A stretch of 64,000 bases of DNA from Rhodobacter sp. (GTDB taxonomy: Bacteria > Pseudomonadota > Alphaproteobacteria > Rhodobacterales > Rhodobacteraceae). Location: NCBI GenBank assembly GCA_027484145.1, contig JAIXUH010000023.1, forward strand, positions 1-64,000, written 5' to 3'. Below, piece after piece: positions 17,067 to 26,436 of this stretch (position 1 is its first letter; each line of letters opens with the position of its first letter). The notes below the pieces were generated by a model, which was not told the origin of the DNA, searched no databases, and was given only the letters and a program-made list of their open reading frames with translations. Both the position numbers and the translations under genes were made by a program.

Positions 17067-18140
17067 ATGAAGGAAGTTTGCATCATCGGGGTCGATCTGG
17101 CAAAGAACGTGTTCCAGCTGCATGGCGCTGCGGCAGACGGGACGGTTCTCTTCCGCGAGAAGCTGTCGCGTCCGCAGTTCCAGCGCTTCATGGCGGACCA
17201 TCCGCAGTGCCTCGTGGTGATGGAGGCTTGCGGTGGCGCGCATCACTGGGCACGGGAATTGGAGCGGGTCGCCCACGAGGTCAGACTGATCGCACCGCGC
17301 TACGTCAAACCGTTCATCAAGCGGCAGAAGAACGATGCTGCAGATGCGGAGGCGATCGTGGAAGCGGCACTGCGCCCGACCATGCGCTATGTCGAGCCGA
17401 ATATCGGGAACCAGCAGGCGTGGTCCATCCTGTTCCGCGCCCGCGAGCAGTTCGTGAAGCAGCGCACTGAAGCGGTCAACGCGCTGCGGTCGCACCTGTT
17501 CGAGTTCGGCTTCATCGCGCCGGAGGGGATCGGCTACCTCCCGCGTCTAAGTGCCGTCCTAGAGGACCAGAGTTCGGATTTGCGACCGCTCGCCCGGGAA
17601 ATCTGTCGCGAGTTGATGGATCAGGTCTTGCAACTGACTGGCCGGATCAATGCCATGAAAAAGAGGATCGACGCGATCGCGAGGGAAGAAGAGACATCCC
17701 GCCTGCAGAGATGAGCCGGGCCAGAAAACGATCCGGGGGATCGTTTTCCCAGCGATTGGCCGGGCGAGGGTCCGATCAGCGCCCTGGCTGTCGAGACCTT
17801 TGCGCCGCCGATGGAACAGTTCAAACGCGGTCGCGACTTCGCGGCCTGGCTGGGGCTTGTGCCGCGACAGGCCTCGACCGGCCGCAAGCAGAAGCTCGGG
17901 AAAACCTCGAAGATGGGCCAGCGCGATATCCGCAGCCTGCTGATCACCGGCGCGATGGCCGTGATCCACTGGGCGCTGCGCCATGGCGCACCGAGCAATC
18001 CCTGGCTGGCGCGCATGCTGGAACGCAAGCCGCCGATGTGGGCCGCCTCGGCGCTGGCCAACAAGATGGCGCGTGGCATCTGGGCGATGCTGACGCGCAG
18101 CGAAGACTATCGCGGTCTGGAGATCGGAAACGCTGCCTGA
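17067..18140 (+). pseudogene. IS110-family transposase, interrupted by a short hairpin insert
   Basis: The first part (17067-17714) is a DEDD transposase N-terminus: IGVDLAKNVFQLH, VMEACGGAHHWARELE and KRQKNDAADAEAIVEAAL, then AREQFVKQRTEAVNALRSHL. It stops at TGA 17712-17714. Beyond an insert, another frame gives PGEGPISALAVETFAPPMEQ then DFAAWLGLVPRQASTGRKQK and WAASALANKMARGIWAMLTR, the transposase_20 domain with its Ser region, ending at 18140. An intact enzyme would be about 340 residues. The split is caused by a hairpin insert around 17715-17765 plus a frame change, so this copy is probably inactive on its own. Confidence 0.85.
17715..17765. repeat. 44-bp hairpin insert flanked by a 7-bp direct repeat
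   Basis: GCCGGGC occurs at 17715-17721 and again at 17759-17765. Between them GAAAACGATCC (17724-17734) pairs perfectly with GGATCGTTTTC (17738-17748) around a GGG loop. The arrangement looks like a very short palindromic element that duplicated its 7-bp target. Related strings occur at 40495-40508 (aaaacgatccccct) in this window. Confidence 0.55.
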
Positions 18141-18465
18141 CCCGGCAGCACGGTTCGAACCGGACCACCAAGTTGTGAGGAAGACATGAACTGCATGGGC
18201 AAATGATCGACATGATCCGGGTTGGGTAAACCAGAAACCTTCTCCAAGCCTCGAACTCGCTCTCAGAGATCTGGCCCCGGTCCGCGCATCACCATCTCGG
18301 CCAGCGGCATCTATTAGGCCGCACGAACAGGCCTGACAAGAGTCCGCACTCGATCACATGCCTAAGGTTCAGAAATTCCTTGCAAATGAGAGCGGCATCC
18401 ACAAGAGAAGGTTCGCCCCCAGTCGCGTTTCCTCCGCCGTATCGTTTTCAGAACCTGTCTAACTG
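18141..18465. other. Downstream flank of IS110, no gene
   Basis: This should hold the right end of the IS110 element and the junction to the IS3 remnant. No open frame with family features was seen, and I could not place an exact element border. Confidence 0.4.
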
Positions 18466-18960
18466 CGCCAGAACGGCATCCAGATCATCCGTAGCTGGAA
18501 GTTCAAGCGCAAAACCGAGAGCGACCCCGCCGTCAACATTGGTCTGAATCTCCCGCAGCAGGACCCTACCGAGAGCAGGCCGAACCACAAGTGGCCTGAC
18601 GGCGGTGCTAGCACCGTCGTTGGCCGGCCGCTCAGCAACCGCATGAAGCAGGGTCTGGTCTTGCGCGCTGAACATGGCCATTCGCAGGCCGCCACCAAGC
18701 TGCGTTCACCACACGGACTGCCCCTCGCATGGTTTGTTGGCAAACCATTGCCGGGCAAGGGAATAGATCAAGGGCTTCTACAACCCGCACCGCAAACACT
18801 CGGTCCTCGGCTGGAAATCACCCATGGCCTGCGAACGAAGGGCCGCCCAACAGGAGCATCTGACCAGAGCAGAACCGGTGCAGGTCCAGAAGACGGAGAC
18901 AAAACCGGACACAGACTGTCGCAAAAACAAGTCCGTGGCGGTATGCCAAACGCCAAAGCG
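18466..18960 (+). pseudogene. IS3-family transposase (OrfB) remnant with internal deletion
   Basis: The first frame reads RQNGIQIIRSWKFKRKTESD, then RPNHKWPDGGAST joined directly to VVGRPLSNRMKQGLVLRAEH. This matches IS3 OrfB (R.NG..V.R..KFK.TTDS, RPNQKWAGDI..., RRVIGWA.S.RMK..L...AL), with the middle of the DDE domain missing. After another gap the IS3 C-terminus appears from about 18770: GFYNPHRKHSVLGWKSPMA followed by CERRAAQ. There is no usable start. The element has lost catalytic parts and is dead. Confidence 0.75.
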
Positions 18961-19019
18961 TGGGTGCTCGCAGCATAGCTGGCGCGTGCCATGGCACATT
19001 GGCCGGCAGGGCCATTTGA

Positions 19020-19290
19020 GTGACGGGTGATGAGGGGTTCAGTTGGGCGTTGCGGGCGCGGCTCTGGTCGGGCCAAAAGCTGTGGCCGTTCGCCTCCATG
19101 ATGTGGATAAGGTGGGTCAGCCAGTCGGGCAGAGCGCCGGCCAGTAATACTCGTTGATGACCTGAAGGGGCCAGTGCCAGACAAGGCGGGAGTGGTGTTT
19201 GTCTTTCTGGGGGACCCACGTGTGCCTGCGCGATGTTGATTTTCGCCCAGACGTGAGCCGGCTTTTTTACTGAGAGGTAAGCCACCTCTG
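19020..19290 (-). pseudogene. Probable IS21 helper (IstB-like) remnant
   Basis: On the minus strand the translation ALPDWLTHLIHIMEANGHSF then WPDQSRAR resembles the C-terminus of IS21 helper ATPases (LLDRLTHHVHILEMNG.SYRL). Upstream codons give WAKINIAQAHVG and a frame change. No Walker motif or partner transposase remains. The match rests on one short block, so the call is tentative. Confidence 0.4.
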
Positions 19291-19875
19291 ATTAAGGAAT
19301 TCGGTCCATCTTGGGGTTAAGTGCGGGGTGGTCTGCTTCTTTCCCTTTGTGGCGAACGGCAACCATGCCTTTCGTTTGCCTGACTGGCAACTTGAACGGA
19401 ACCCTGATGGTCAAACAGACCTGGATATCGGCATCCGGGACCACCCCAGGGCAACCTGTATCGCCATCAGGCGGCGTGCGCCGCGTCATCTCCGTGCCCA
19501 TCCACCCTTTCACACATGCCAGCCTGTGTTACCGGGCAACGGATCCGCAAAGAGCCGCCCTTGCGAAGCGGAGCGGTGTCGATGGAACAGTTCGTCACGC
19601 GGGAGATGGCGGGTGATGGCTTCTGCATCCGGCCGGTCTGACCGCATGGATTCACGACGTGAATCCAAGCCAGACAAAGTTGTGCAACAACGCTGATGCC
19701 CGGTGAAATCCTGCCCTGTCTATCCTTGATGTGATGCAGCGCCCGCGGCCTTTGAAACGGGTGAGCCTGTCGTGCGGCTGGTTGTCTAACAGGCGCAACT
19801 GGCCGCACGAAAGGGTTGCGGATCGGGTCAAGGGCGCGGCGGGCCTGCCTTTGCTGCCTCAACCCGTTGCGCGGT
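19291..19875. other. Degenerate stretch between IS remnants and the sugar island
   Basis: Several short open frames on both strands with no recognisable family, start signal or conserved composition. Likely more insertion-sequence debris. No terminator with a U tract was seen after the ribokinase stop at 19876. Confidence 0.4.
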
Positions 19876-20799
19876 CTAGCGGGCCAGTAGCGCGTCAATC
19901 TCGGCGCGGGCTGGCATTGCAGGGGCAGTGCCGGGGCGGGTGACGGAAATGCCAGCCGTGGCGCAACCAAAACGCACCGCATCAATCACGTTGCGACCTT
20001 CGGCCAGTGCCACGGCAAAGCCGCCGTTGAACGCATCGCCCGCGCCAGTGGTTTCCACAACAGGGCCTGCCGAAACCACCGGAACATGCACCGTCTGCTG
20101 GGCATCATGGTACAGCGCGCCCTTGTCACCCAAGGTGATGACCACAGCGCCCACGCCTTTGGCCAGCAGGGCGGCGGCTGCGGCTTTGGCCTCGGCCACC
20201 GAGGTAACGGGCAACCCGGTCAGCGCCTCGGCTTCGGATTCATTGGGCGTGACGTAATCGCACAGTGCCAGCATCGCGTCGGGCAGGCTCGCGGCCGGCG
20301 CAGGGTTCAGGATGGTGGTCACACCCGCCGCGCGGGCAATTTCAAGGGCTCGCTGTGCGGCAAGGATCGGCTGTTCCAACTGCGTGACAAAAATCGCGGC
20401 GGACTGGATCAGTTCAGCCTTGTCCTCCACATCCTGCGCGGAAACCCGGCCTGCGGCACCCGGGGACACGATGATGGCGTTGTTGCCGGTGGCGTTCTCG
20501 ATAAAGATATAGGCCGCCCCGGTATAGCTTTCGTGGTCCACCTTGATTTCTGGCACCACACCCGCCTTGGCCCAGGTCGCCTGCGCGATTTCGGCAAAGG
20601 CATCGGCCCCCAGACGGGTGATGAAATGAACGCGTCCCCCTGCCATTGCGGCGGCGACGGATTGGTTCGACCCTTTGCCGCCCGGCCCCAGCACGAAAGA
20701 GGTGCCAAGGATGGTTTCCCCCATCTTGGGCTGGCGTTCGGCGCGATAGGCGGTGTCGGCAACAAAAATTCCAAGGATGACAATGGGTTTCATGCTCAT
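19876..20799 (-). CDS. PfkB-family carbohydrate kinase, ribokinase-like
   Basis: 307 residues. N-terminal PfkB motif FVLGPGGKGSNQSVAAAMAG, central LNPAPAA and TPNESEAEALTG, and the C-terminal ATP-binding/anion-hole block VETTGAGDAFNGGFAVAL with the catalytic Asp. It phosphorylates a sugar, ribose or a similar pentose or deoxy sugar being most likely. The start overlaps the stop of the FucU gene by four bases (a second ATG at 20793 is equally possible). It is the last gene of a three-gene unit with FucU and an ABC ATPase, divergent from the CUT1 binding protein, so it likely acts on the sugar brought in by that importer. Confidence 0.87.
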   Translation of the reverse strand: MSMKPIVILGIFVADTAYRAERQPKMGETILGTSFVLGPGGKGSNQSVAAAMAGGRVHFITRLGADAFAEIAQATWAKAGVVPEIKVDHESYTGAAYIFIENATGNNAIIVSPGAAGRVSAQDVEDKAELIQSAAIFVTQLEQPILAAQRALEIARAAGVTTILNPAPAASLPDAMLALCDYVTPNESEAEALTGLPVTSVAEAKAAAAALLAKGVGAVVITLGDKGALYHDAQQTVHVPVVSAGPVVETTGAGDAFNGGFAVALAEGRNVIDAVRFGCATAGISVTRPGTAPAMPARAEIDALLAR

Positions 20800-21248
20800 G
20801 CCTCGGGCGGGATCACGCCCTTGCGGAGCATGAAGCAGCCATAGAACCGCCGCTCACCCGTTTGGATCACGGCATAGGCGCTGCGGGCAACGTCATAGAA
20901 CGCAAACCGCTCGATCGAGATCATCGGGCGGTGACGGCCCTCAGCCGCGTCAATTTCGGCCTGCACTTCGACCTGAACCGGGGGAATGGACGTGGCATCG
21001 CCGACAATCTCCATCCGGCCCGCGAAATCATCGACAAAGGTATCCAGCGGTAGAACCGTCAGCACCGCCTGCACCGCCTGTGCGGCAGTCAGGTTTTCCA
21101 TGCGCAGCAATTGCCCCGTCACGGTGGCGCGCGCCACAGAATCGGCCGGAAAGTTGGTGTCGGAAATGATCAGCACATCGCCGTGCCCCATCGCCCGCAA
21201 ACACCCCAAAACCTCGGCATTCAGCCGATGGTCGATCCCTTTCAGCAT
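20796..21248 (-). CDS. RbsD/FucU-family sugar mutarotase
   Basis: 150 residues. It has the RbsD/FucU pattern: MLKGIDHRLNAEVLGCLRAM then GHGD with the catalytic-type His, ISDTNFPA, VLPLDTFVD, and the C-terminal FYGCFMLRKGV. These proteins interconvert alpha and beta forms of sugars such as ribose or fucose. It lies 12 bases after the ABC ATPase and overlaps the kinase start, so it probably prepares the imported sugar for phosphorylation. A paralogue is at 26437-26892. Confidence 0.88.
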   Translation of the reverse strand: MLKGIDHRLNAEVLGCLRAMGHGDVLIISDTNFPADSVARATVTGQLLRMENLTAAQAVQAVLTVLPLDTFVDDFAGRMEIVGDATSIPPVQVEVQAEIDAAEGRHRPMISIERFAFYDVARSAYAVIQTGERRFYGCFMLRKGVIPPEA

Positions 21249-21260
21249 GGACGTCCCCCC

Positions 21261-22355
21261 TCAGATACGTTGGCCTGTCGCCTTGTCGAAAAGGTGCGAC
21301 GTGGCGGCATCCGGCGCAAGAGTGATTGTTGCGCCGGGACCAAATGCCACCCGATTGCGGAACACGGCCGTGATTTCGCGCCCGGCAAGGCGCAAGACCA
21401 CATGGGTTTCCGACCCGGTCGGTTCGATCACCGCAACAGTGCCGTTCAGCCCCTCGGCCGCCTCCTGCAGATGTTCGGGGCGGATGCCATAGATCACTTC
21501 ACGCCCCTCATCGACCGAAACGCCAGCCGGCAGCGGCAAGCGTGCACCGGCCACCTCGACATTGCCGCCCGAGACACGCCCTTCCAGCAGGTTCATCGAA
21601 GGGCTGCCGATAAAGGCCGCGACAAAGGCATTTGCGGGCCGGTCATAAAGCTCCAGCGGCGCACCGACCTGTTCGATCCGGCCGCCCTGCATGACCACGA
21701 TCTTGTCGGCCATGGTCATCGCCTCGATCTGGTCGTGGGTGACGTAAACCGTGGTGGTTTTCAGGCGCTGGTGCAGTTCCTTGATCTCGGTCCGCATCTG
21801 CACGCGCAGCTTGGCGTCAAGGTTCGACAGCGGCTCGTCAAACAGGAACACCTGCGGGTCGCGCACGATGGCGCGGCCCATCGCCACCCGTTGACGCTGC
21901 CCACCCGACAGCGCGCGTGGATAGCGGTCAAGATAGGGCGTCAGGCCCAGAATTCCGGCGGCATGTTCCACCTTTTTGCGGATGGCGGCCTGATCCATGC
22001 CGCGCATTTTCAGCGCAAAGCCCATGTTGGCCGCCACGGTCTTGTGCGGGTAAAGCGCATAGTTCTGGAACACCATGGCGATGTCACGTTCCGACGGCGG
22101 CAGATTGTTGACCCGCCGCTCTCCGATCCTCACGTCGCCGCCGGTCACTTCCTCCAGCCCCGCGATCATCCGCAACAGGGTGGATTTGCCGCAACCCGAT
22201 GGTCCGACCAGCACCACAAAGGCCCCATCCGGAATATCCAGATCAAGCCCGTGGATGACTTGCAGGCCGCCATAGGTCTTGCGCAACGCGCGGATCGTCA
22301 CTTCGGCCAAACGCTTGTCTCCCTTGAACCCCTGCGAATTTTCTATCCCAGTCAT
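21261..22355 (-). CDS. CUT1 sugar ABC transporter ATP-binding protein (UgpC/MalK type)
   Basis: 364 residues from the ATG at 22355; a further in-frame ATG five codons upstream is less likely. Motifs are Walker [11 protein letters not shown]-loop [13 protein letters not shown], signature [19 protein letters not shown], Walker [17 protein letters not shown] and switch His [12 protein letters not shown]-terminal TOBE/MOP-like region follows ([11 protein letters not shown]). It should energise the importer whose binding protein and permeases are encoded divergently at 22598-26346. A palindromic operator lies 28 bases upstream of its start. Confidence 0.88.
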   Translation of the reverse strand: MTGIENSQGFKGDKRLAEVTIRALRKTYGGLQVIHGLDLDIPDGAFVVLVGPSGCGKSTLLRMIAGLEEVTGGDVRIGERRVNNLPPSERDIAMVFQNYALYPHKTVAANMGFALKMRGMDQAAIRKKVEHAAGILGLTPYLDRYPRALSGGQRQRVAMGRAIVRDPQVFLFDEPLSNLDAKLRVQMRTEIKELHQRLKTTTVYVTHDQIEAMTMADKIVVMQGGRIEQVGAPLELYDRPANAFVAAFIGSPSMNLLEGRVSGGNVEVAGARLPLPAGVSVDEGREVIYGIRPEHLQEAAEGLNGTVAVIEPTGSETHVVLRLAGREITAVFRNRVAFGPGATITLAPDAATSHLFDKATGQRI

Positions 22356-22382
22356 GGTCAGTCTGTCCACCCGCTGACCATA

Positions 22383-22394
22383 CTAACATGTTAG
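22383..22394. promoter_or_regulatory. CTAACATGTTAG palindrome, candidate GntR operator
   Basis: A perfect 12-bp palindrome in the divergent promoter region between the ABC ATPase (start 22355) and the binding protein (start 22598). The same 12 bases occur directly in front of the GntR gene at 33805-33818 and a near copy is at 31050-31061, so it is probably that regulator's site. Confidence 0.65.
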
Positions 22395-22597
22395 AATCTT
22401 GACAGGGGCTTGCCGCCTTGCGAAGCTGCCACCAGGGAGGCTGCCAAACCGGGGTGTGGGAGACCCCCGATTGAACCTGTTCGGTCTGCGGACAGACAAG
22501 AGACGGCCGCAGGGTGGCGGTTCCACTAACAAGACACACAGACACCAGACCCGCATCGGGAAACCCGGTCCGGGCATGTTCCAAGGGAGGAGCTATC

Positions 22598-24229
22598 TTG
22601 AAGGTCGATCACTACGAGGCGATGTCGCGCGCCACGCTAAGCCGTCGCCGTATGCTGCAGGGCACGGTCGCTTTGGGCGCCATGGGGATGATGCCAAAGG
22701 CAATGGGCTTTGGCGCCGCAATGGCACAAGATTCCGTGCGCGCGCAGATTCTTGCGATTCCGGGTGTTGGTAATGGCAGCCCGACGGATGCCGATTGGCA
22801 AAAGGTGGGCGAGCTCTGCCTTGGAGCCACCAAGGCCAACGTGGCTGAGGGCGAGTTTGCCGGGGTTGAGCTGACCTTTATGGGTCTGAACAACCAGAAC
22901 CTGCATAACCTTCTGTTCCGCGGCTTCTTGAAGCCATGGGAAACCTATACCGGCGCCAAGATCAACTGGATCGACCTTGCGCAGGCCGACTACAACCCGC
23001 GTCTGCAACAGGCGATTGCCACCGGCACCGTCGATTTCGACATCATCGAAATGGGCGCCCCCTTCGAAGGCGAAACCGCGGGCAAGGGCCTGCTGGACGA
23101 GATGCCCGATTGGGTCAAGACCCAGATCGAAGCCGACGACCTTGTGGGCTATCTGCAGCCCCCCGTGGGCACATGGGACGGCAAGTCCTACCGCATCACC
23201 ATCGATGGCGACTGCCACACCTTTGCCTATCGCAAGGACTACTTTGGCGAGGGTGCCATCGGCGGGGCGACCGTTCCCGCGACATGGCAAGACGTCAATG
23301 CAGTCTCGAAGGCTCTCATCGGCCAGACCGACCCGCTGACCGGCCTGCCCGCACATGGCTATCTTGACCCGCTCAAGGGCTGGGGCGGCTTTGGCTTCTA
23401 CTTCCTTGCCAACCGGGCCACGGCCTATGTCAAGCATCCCGACGACCGCGCTTGGCTGTTCGATCCGGATACAATGAAGCCGCGCGTCAACAACGCGGGC
23501 TGGGTGCAGGCCATTCAGGACGTGATGGACCTGATCGCAGCCGGCGCTTATCCGGCTGACCAGATCAACGCCGACCCCGGCACCACCGGCTTCTCGCAGT
23601 TCCTTGCCGGCACCGGCTCGATGCTGATGTGGTGGGGCGACATCGGTTCTTCGGCACGCACCTCCGACACCTCGGTCGTGGGCGATGTGGTGGGCTTTGG
23701 TATCAACCCCGGCTCCACCCGCCGCTACAACTCGGTCGCAGGCGCATGGGAAGAAACCGCAAACGAAGCACCACTGATGGCCTATATCGGTTGGGGCGTC
23801 TACGTGACCAACCGCGTGTCGGGTGACGAGAAGAAGCGCAAGGCGGCTTGGTCGGCAGCGGCCCATCTGGGCGGCAAGGATATTTCGCTGTGGACGGCGG
23901 CCTATCCTTCGGGCTTCCAGCCCTATCGGAACTCGCACTTCGACTATGCCGAGTGGGAGGCCGCAGGCTACGACCGCGCTTATGTCGAGGATTACCTCGG
24001 CTCGAACGCCGACAGCTACAACCACCCCAACGCCGCGATCGAACCGCGTATCCCCGGCATCTTCCAGTACTACTCGGTCGCCGAGGATGAACTGGCCAAA
24101 GGCTATGCCGGCCAATACAAATCGGCGCAGGAAACCGCTGATGCGATTGCGGCAGCCTGGGAAAAGATCACCGACCAGATCGGCCGCGACAGCCAGATTG
24201 CGCTGTATAAGGCCAGCTTGGGGATGTGA
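22598..24229 (+). CDS. CUT1 sugar ABC transporter substrate-binding protein, Tat-exported
   Basis: 543 residues from a TTG at 22598, chosen for the strong AAGGGAGGAG eight bases upstream; the ATG at 22622 is the next in-frame alternative. The N-terminus has a twin-arginine signal, LSRRRMLQGTVALGAMGMMP. The mature protein is a long family 1 solute-binding protein (LYHN-type motifs are absent; blocks include INWIDLAQADYNPRLQQAIA and GWGGFGFYFLANRAT). Its size and layout resemble the glycerol transporter protein GlpV, but the neighbours are sugar enzymes, so cargo is uncertain. A stem-loop pair follows the stop. It is divergent from its ATPase gene. Confidence 0.8.
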   Translation: MKVDHYEAMSRATLSRRRMLQGTVALGAMGMMPKAMGFGAAMAQDSVRAQILAIPGVGNGSPTDADWQKVGELCLGATKANVAEGEFAGVELTFMGLNNQNLHNLLFRGFLKPWETYTGAKINWIDLAQADYNPRLQQAIATGTVDFDIIEMGAPFEGETAGKGLLDEMPDWVKTQIEADDLVGYLQPPVGTWDGKSYRITIDGDCHTFAYRKDYFGEGAIGGATVPATWQDVNAVSKALIGQTDPLTGLPAHGYLDPLKGWGGFGFYFLANRATAYVKHPDDRAWLFDPDTMKPRVNNAGWVQAIQDVMDLIAAGAYPADQINADPGTTGFSQFLAGTGSMLMWWGDIGSSARTSDTSVVGDVVGFGINPGSTRRYNSVAGAWEETANEAPLMAYIGWGVYVTNRVSGDEKKRKAAWSAAAHLGGKDISLWTAAYPSGFQPYRNSHFDYAEWEAAGYDRAYVEDYLGSNADSYNHPNAAIEPRIPGIFQYYSVAEDELAKGYAGQYKSAQETADAIAAAWEKITDQIGRDSQIALYKASLGM

Positions 24230-24236
24230 CACCGCA

Positions 24237-24298
24237 AGGTGCGCAAAGGCGCGCACCTGCCAAACCAACCGTAGGGTGCGTGACATCACGCACCCTAC
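24237..24298 (+). terminator. Two stem-loops after the CUT1 binding-protein gene
   Basis: AGGTGCGC (24237-24244) pairs with GCGCACCT (24251-24258), and GTAGGGTGCGTG (24271-24282) pairs perfectly with CACGCACCCTAC (24287-24298) around a four-base loop. Both lie between the binding-protein stop and the first permease. They probably stabilise the upstream message or cause partial termination. Confidence 0.6.
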
Positions 24299-24322
24299 AC
24301 TTATCTCACCGGGGCCAGTTTT

Positions 24323-25429
24323 GTGAGCAGTTCAGGCGATCTTCTTCACGTTGTCACCAATGACAGCATTTCGGCCGGTCGAAAGACCTTTGGCCGCGTG
24401 ATGATCTGGGGGTCTGGCGCGATTATGCTTGCGGTGGCAGCGGCGCAATCGCTGCAGGCCGTCGGCTCTGCTGGTTTCGGTTTTGAAAACTGGCGCCCCA
24501 CGCTTTATGCCTATGTCACATGGGCGATCTGCCTGTGCTGGGGACAGGTCCTGATGCATGGCGAGCATGGCAAGCGCACGCTGTTCGTGCTGCCGGCAGC
24601 GCTGTTTGTCATATCCTTGACCGTGTTTCCGCTGCTGTTCGGGCTTATCATCGCCTTCTCCGACTGGAATCTTTCCAGCCCTGATGGCCGGCAATTCAAC
24701 GGGTTGGACAACGTCTGGCAGATGTGGGCCGATCCGTTCTACTGGAACGCCATGCTGAACATGGTCTGGTATGTGCTGGCGATCCTTGTCGAATATGCCA
24801 TCGCCTTTGGCCTTGCCCTTGCGCTGAATGCCGAGATCCGGGCGCGCAAGTTCTTTCGCGTGGCCTTCTTGTTGCCGCTGATGCTGTCGCCGGTGGCCGT
24901 CAGCTGGATGATTGGCAAATCGATGCTGGAACCGCGCTTTGGCCCGATTGCGCGGCTGGGTCGGGCCCTGGGCTGGGATGATCCGTCGTTCTTTGGCAGC
25001 CCTTGGATCGCCAAGCTGACGATCATGCTGATGGATGCCTGGACCTTCATTCCCTTCATGATGATCATGATCCTTGCGGGGTTGCAGGCGATCCCGAAGG
25101 AGTTGAACGAGGCCGCCAAGGTGGACGGCGCCAACGGCTGGCGCGCGTTCTGGGAGGTCACTTTCCCACTGATGTTGCCAGTATCGATCACCGCGATCCT
25201 GATCCGCATCATCTTCAAGCTCAAGCTGGCCGATATCGTGATCGCCGTCACCTCGGGCGGGCCCGGGGGGGCGACGGATACCGTGACCTCGTTCATCTTC
25301 CGCGAATACCGTGACAGGTCGAACGTTGGTTACGGCACGCTTTTGGCCATGGTCTATCTGGTGATCATCATCATCGCGATGACATTGCTGATGAAACTTG
25401 CAGACCGCATTTCAAGGCCCAGAACATGA
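24323..25429 (+). CDS. CUT1 sugar ABC transporter permease 1
   Basis: 368 residues from the GTG at 24323. It has two N-terminal hydrophobic segments (about 25-50 and 60-80) in addition to the six of the MalF-type core, and the cytoplasmic EAA loop LNEAAKVDGANGWRAFWEVT that docks to the ATPase. The end overlaps the next permease start by four bases (ATGA). It forms the channel with the protein at 25426-26346. The long N-terminal extension is like that of large MalF-type subunits. Confidence 0.85.
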   Translation: MSSSGDLLHVVTNDSISAGRKTFGRVMIWGSGAIMLAVAAAQSLQAVGSAGFGFENWRPTLYAYVTWAICLCWGQVLMHGEHGKRTLFVLPAALFVISLTVFPLLFGLIIAFSDWNLSSPDGRQFNGLDNVWQMWADPFYWNAMLNMVWYVLAILVEYAIAFGLALALNAEIRARKFFRVAFLLPLMLSPVAVSWMIGKSMLEPRFGPIARLGRALGWDDPSFFGSPWIAKLTIMLMDAWTFIPFMMIMILAGLQAIPKELNEAAKVDGANGWRAFWEVTFPLMLPVSITAILIRIIFKLKLADIVIAVTSGGPGGATDTVTSFIFREYRDRSNVGYGTLLAMVYLVIIIIAMTLLMKLADRISRPRT

Positions 25430-26346
25430 CTGACACCCAGATTTTCCATGACAGCCCCGTAGATCGGGCGTTTCGGGCCAAGCGGTTTTCGGGGCGGCTG
25501 GCGATCTACGCCCTGCTGATCCTGTGGGCGCTGATCTGCCTGTTCCCGATCTATTGGACGCTGACCACCAGCTTCAAGATGGCCCCCGACGTGATGAAGG
25601 GGCACATGGTGCCATGGGTCGATTTCACGCCGAAATGGCTAGGGTGGAAGTCGCTGGGCCTGTCTCCTGACACGCTGGGCGATGAAAGTACCGTGCGGGC
25701 GGAGTTTCTGAAACGGTTCAGCAATTCGGCCATCGTGTCGGTGGTCTCGTCAGTGCTGGCTGTGGTGCTGGGGTCTTTGGCGGCCTATGGGTTGAGCCGG
25801 TTCAGCTACAAGTTTGCGTGGATGCGGAACAGCGATATTTCGTTCTTCTTTCTGTCGCAGCTGATCTTGCCGCCCGTGGTTCTGGCGCTGCCGATGCTGG
25901 TGCTTTACAAGGAACTGGCGCTGCTGGACACACGGATCGGGTTGATCCTGCTGTATACGCTGAGTGTCCTGCCCATTGTGATCTGGATCATGCGGGATCA
26001 GTTCTCATCCATCCCGACCGAGTTGGAAGAGGCCGCACTTGTGGATGGGTTGTCGATCTGGGGGGCGTTCCTGACGATCATCCTGCCCATCGCCCTGCCG
26101 GGGATGGTGGCGGCGTTCATCCTGTCGCTGGTGCTGACGTGGAATGAATACTTTTTTGCCGCGCTTCTGACCTCGACCCATTCCAATACCTTGCCGGTGA
26201 TGGTGGCCAGCCAGACCGGAAGCCAAGGGATCAGCTGGTGGTCGATGGCGGCGCTGGCCTGGGCCGCGATCCTGCCGTTGATCGTGATCGGGGTGGTGCT
26301 GGAACGCTACATCATCAAGGGGATGGCGGCGGGGGCGGTGAAGTGA
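25426..26346 (+). CDS. CUT1 sugar ABC transporter permease 2
   Basis: 306 residues, MalG-type. Six hydrophobic segments, with the EAA loop LEEAALVDGLSIWGAFLTII and a C-terminal VVLERYIIKGMAAGAVK, which is typical of this subunit (RYI..G...GAVK). It overlaps the first permease by four bases. A stem-loop overlaps its stop and is followed by the second FucU gene. Confidence 0.87.
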   Translation: MTDTQIFHDSPVDRAFRAKRFSGRLAIYALLILWALICLFPIYWTLTTSFKMAPDVMKGHMVPWVDFTPKWLGWKSLGLSPDTLGDESTVRAEFLKRFSNSAIVSVVSSVLAVVLGSLAAYGLSRFSYKFAWMRNSDISFFFLSQLILPPVVLALPMLVLYKELALLDTRIGLILLYTLSVLPIVIWIMRDQFSSIPTELEEAALVDGLSIWGAFLTIILPIALPGMVAAFILSLVLTWNEYFFAALLTSTHSNTLPVMVASQTGSQGISWWSMAALAWAAILPLIVIGVVLERYIIKGMAAGAVK

Positions 26347-26364
26347 TGTCCCAGCGTGGGACAT
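26346..26364 (+). terminator. Stem-loop after the permease genes
   Basis: ATGTCCCA (26346-26353) pairs with TGGGACAT (26357-26364) around a GCG loop, starting in the permease stop codon, and is followed by a short T run. A weak terminator or mRNA stabiliser before the FucU paralogue. Confidence 0.5.
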
Positions 26365-26436
26365 TTATGAAACCGTTTGAAATCAGTGGTTTGGGTTGGT
26401 CATCTTAACCCGTTCTTAACACTTGGGAGCTAACCT

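Noticed and set aside
23000-24330. Alternative plus-strand frames inside the CUT1 binding-protein gene
   Set aside because: They are Arg/Pro-rich and fully contained in a gene with a Tat signal and solute-binding features.
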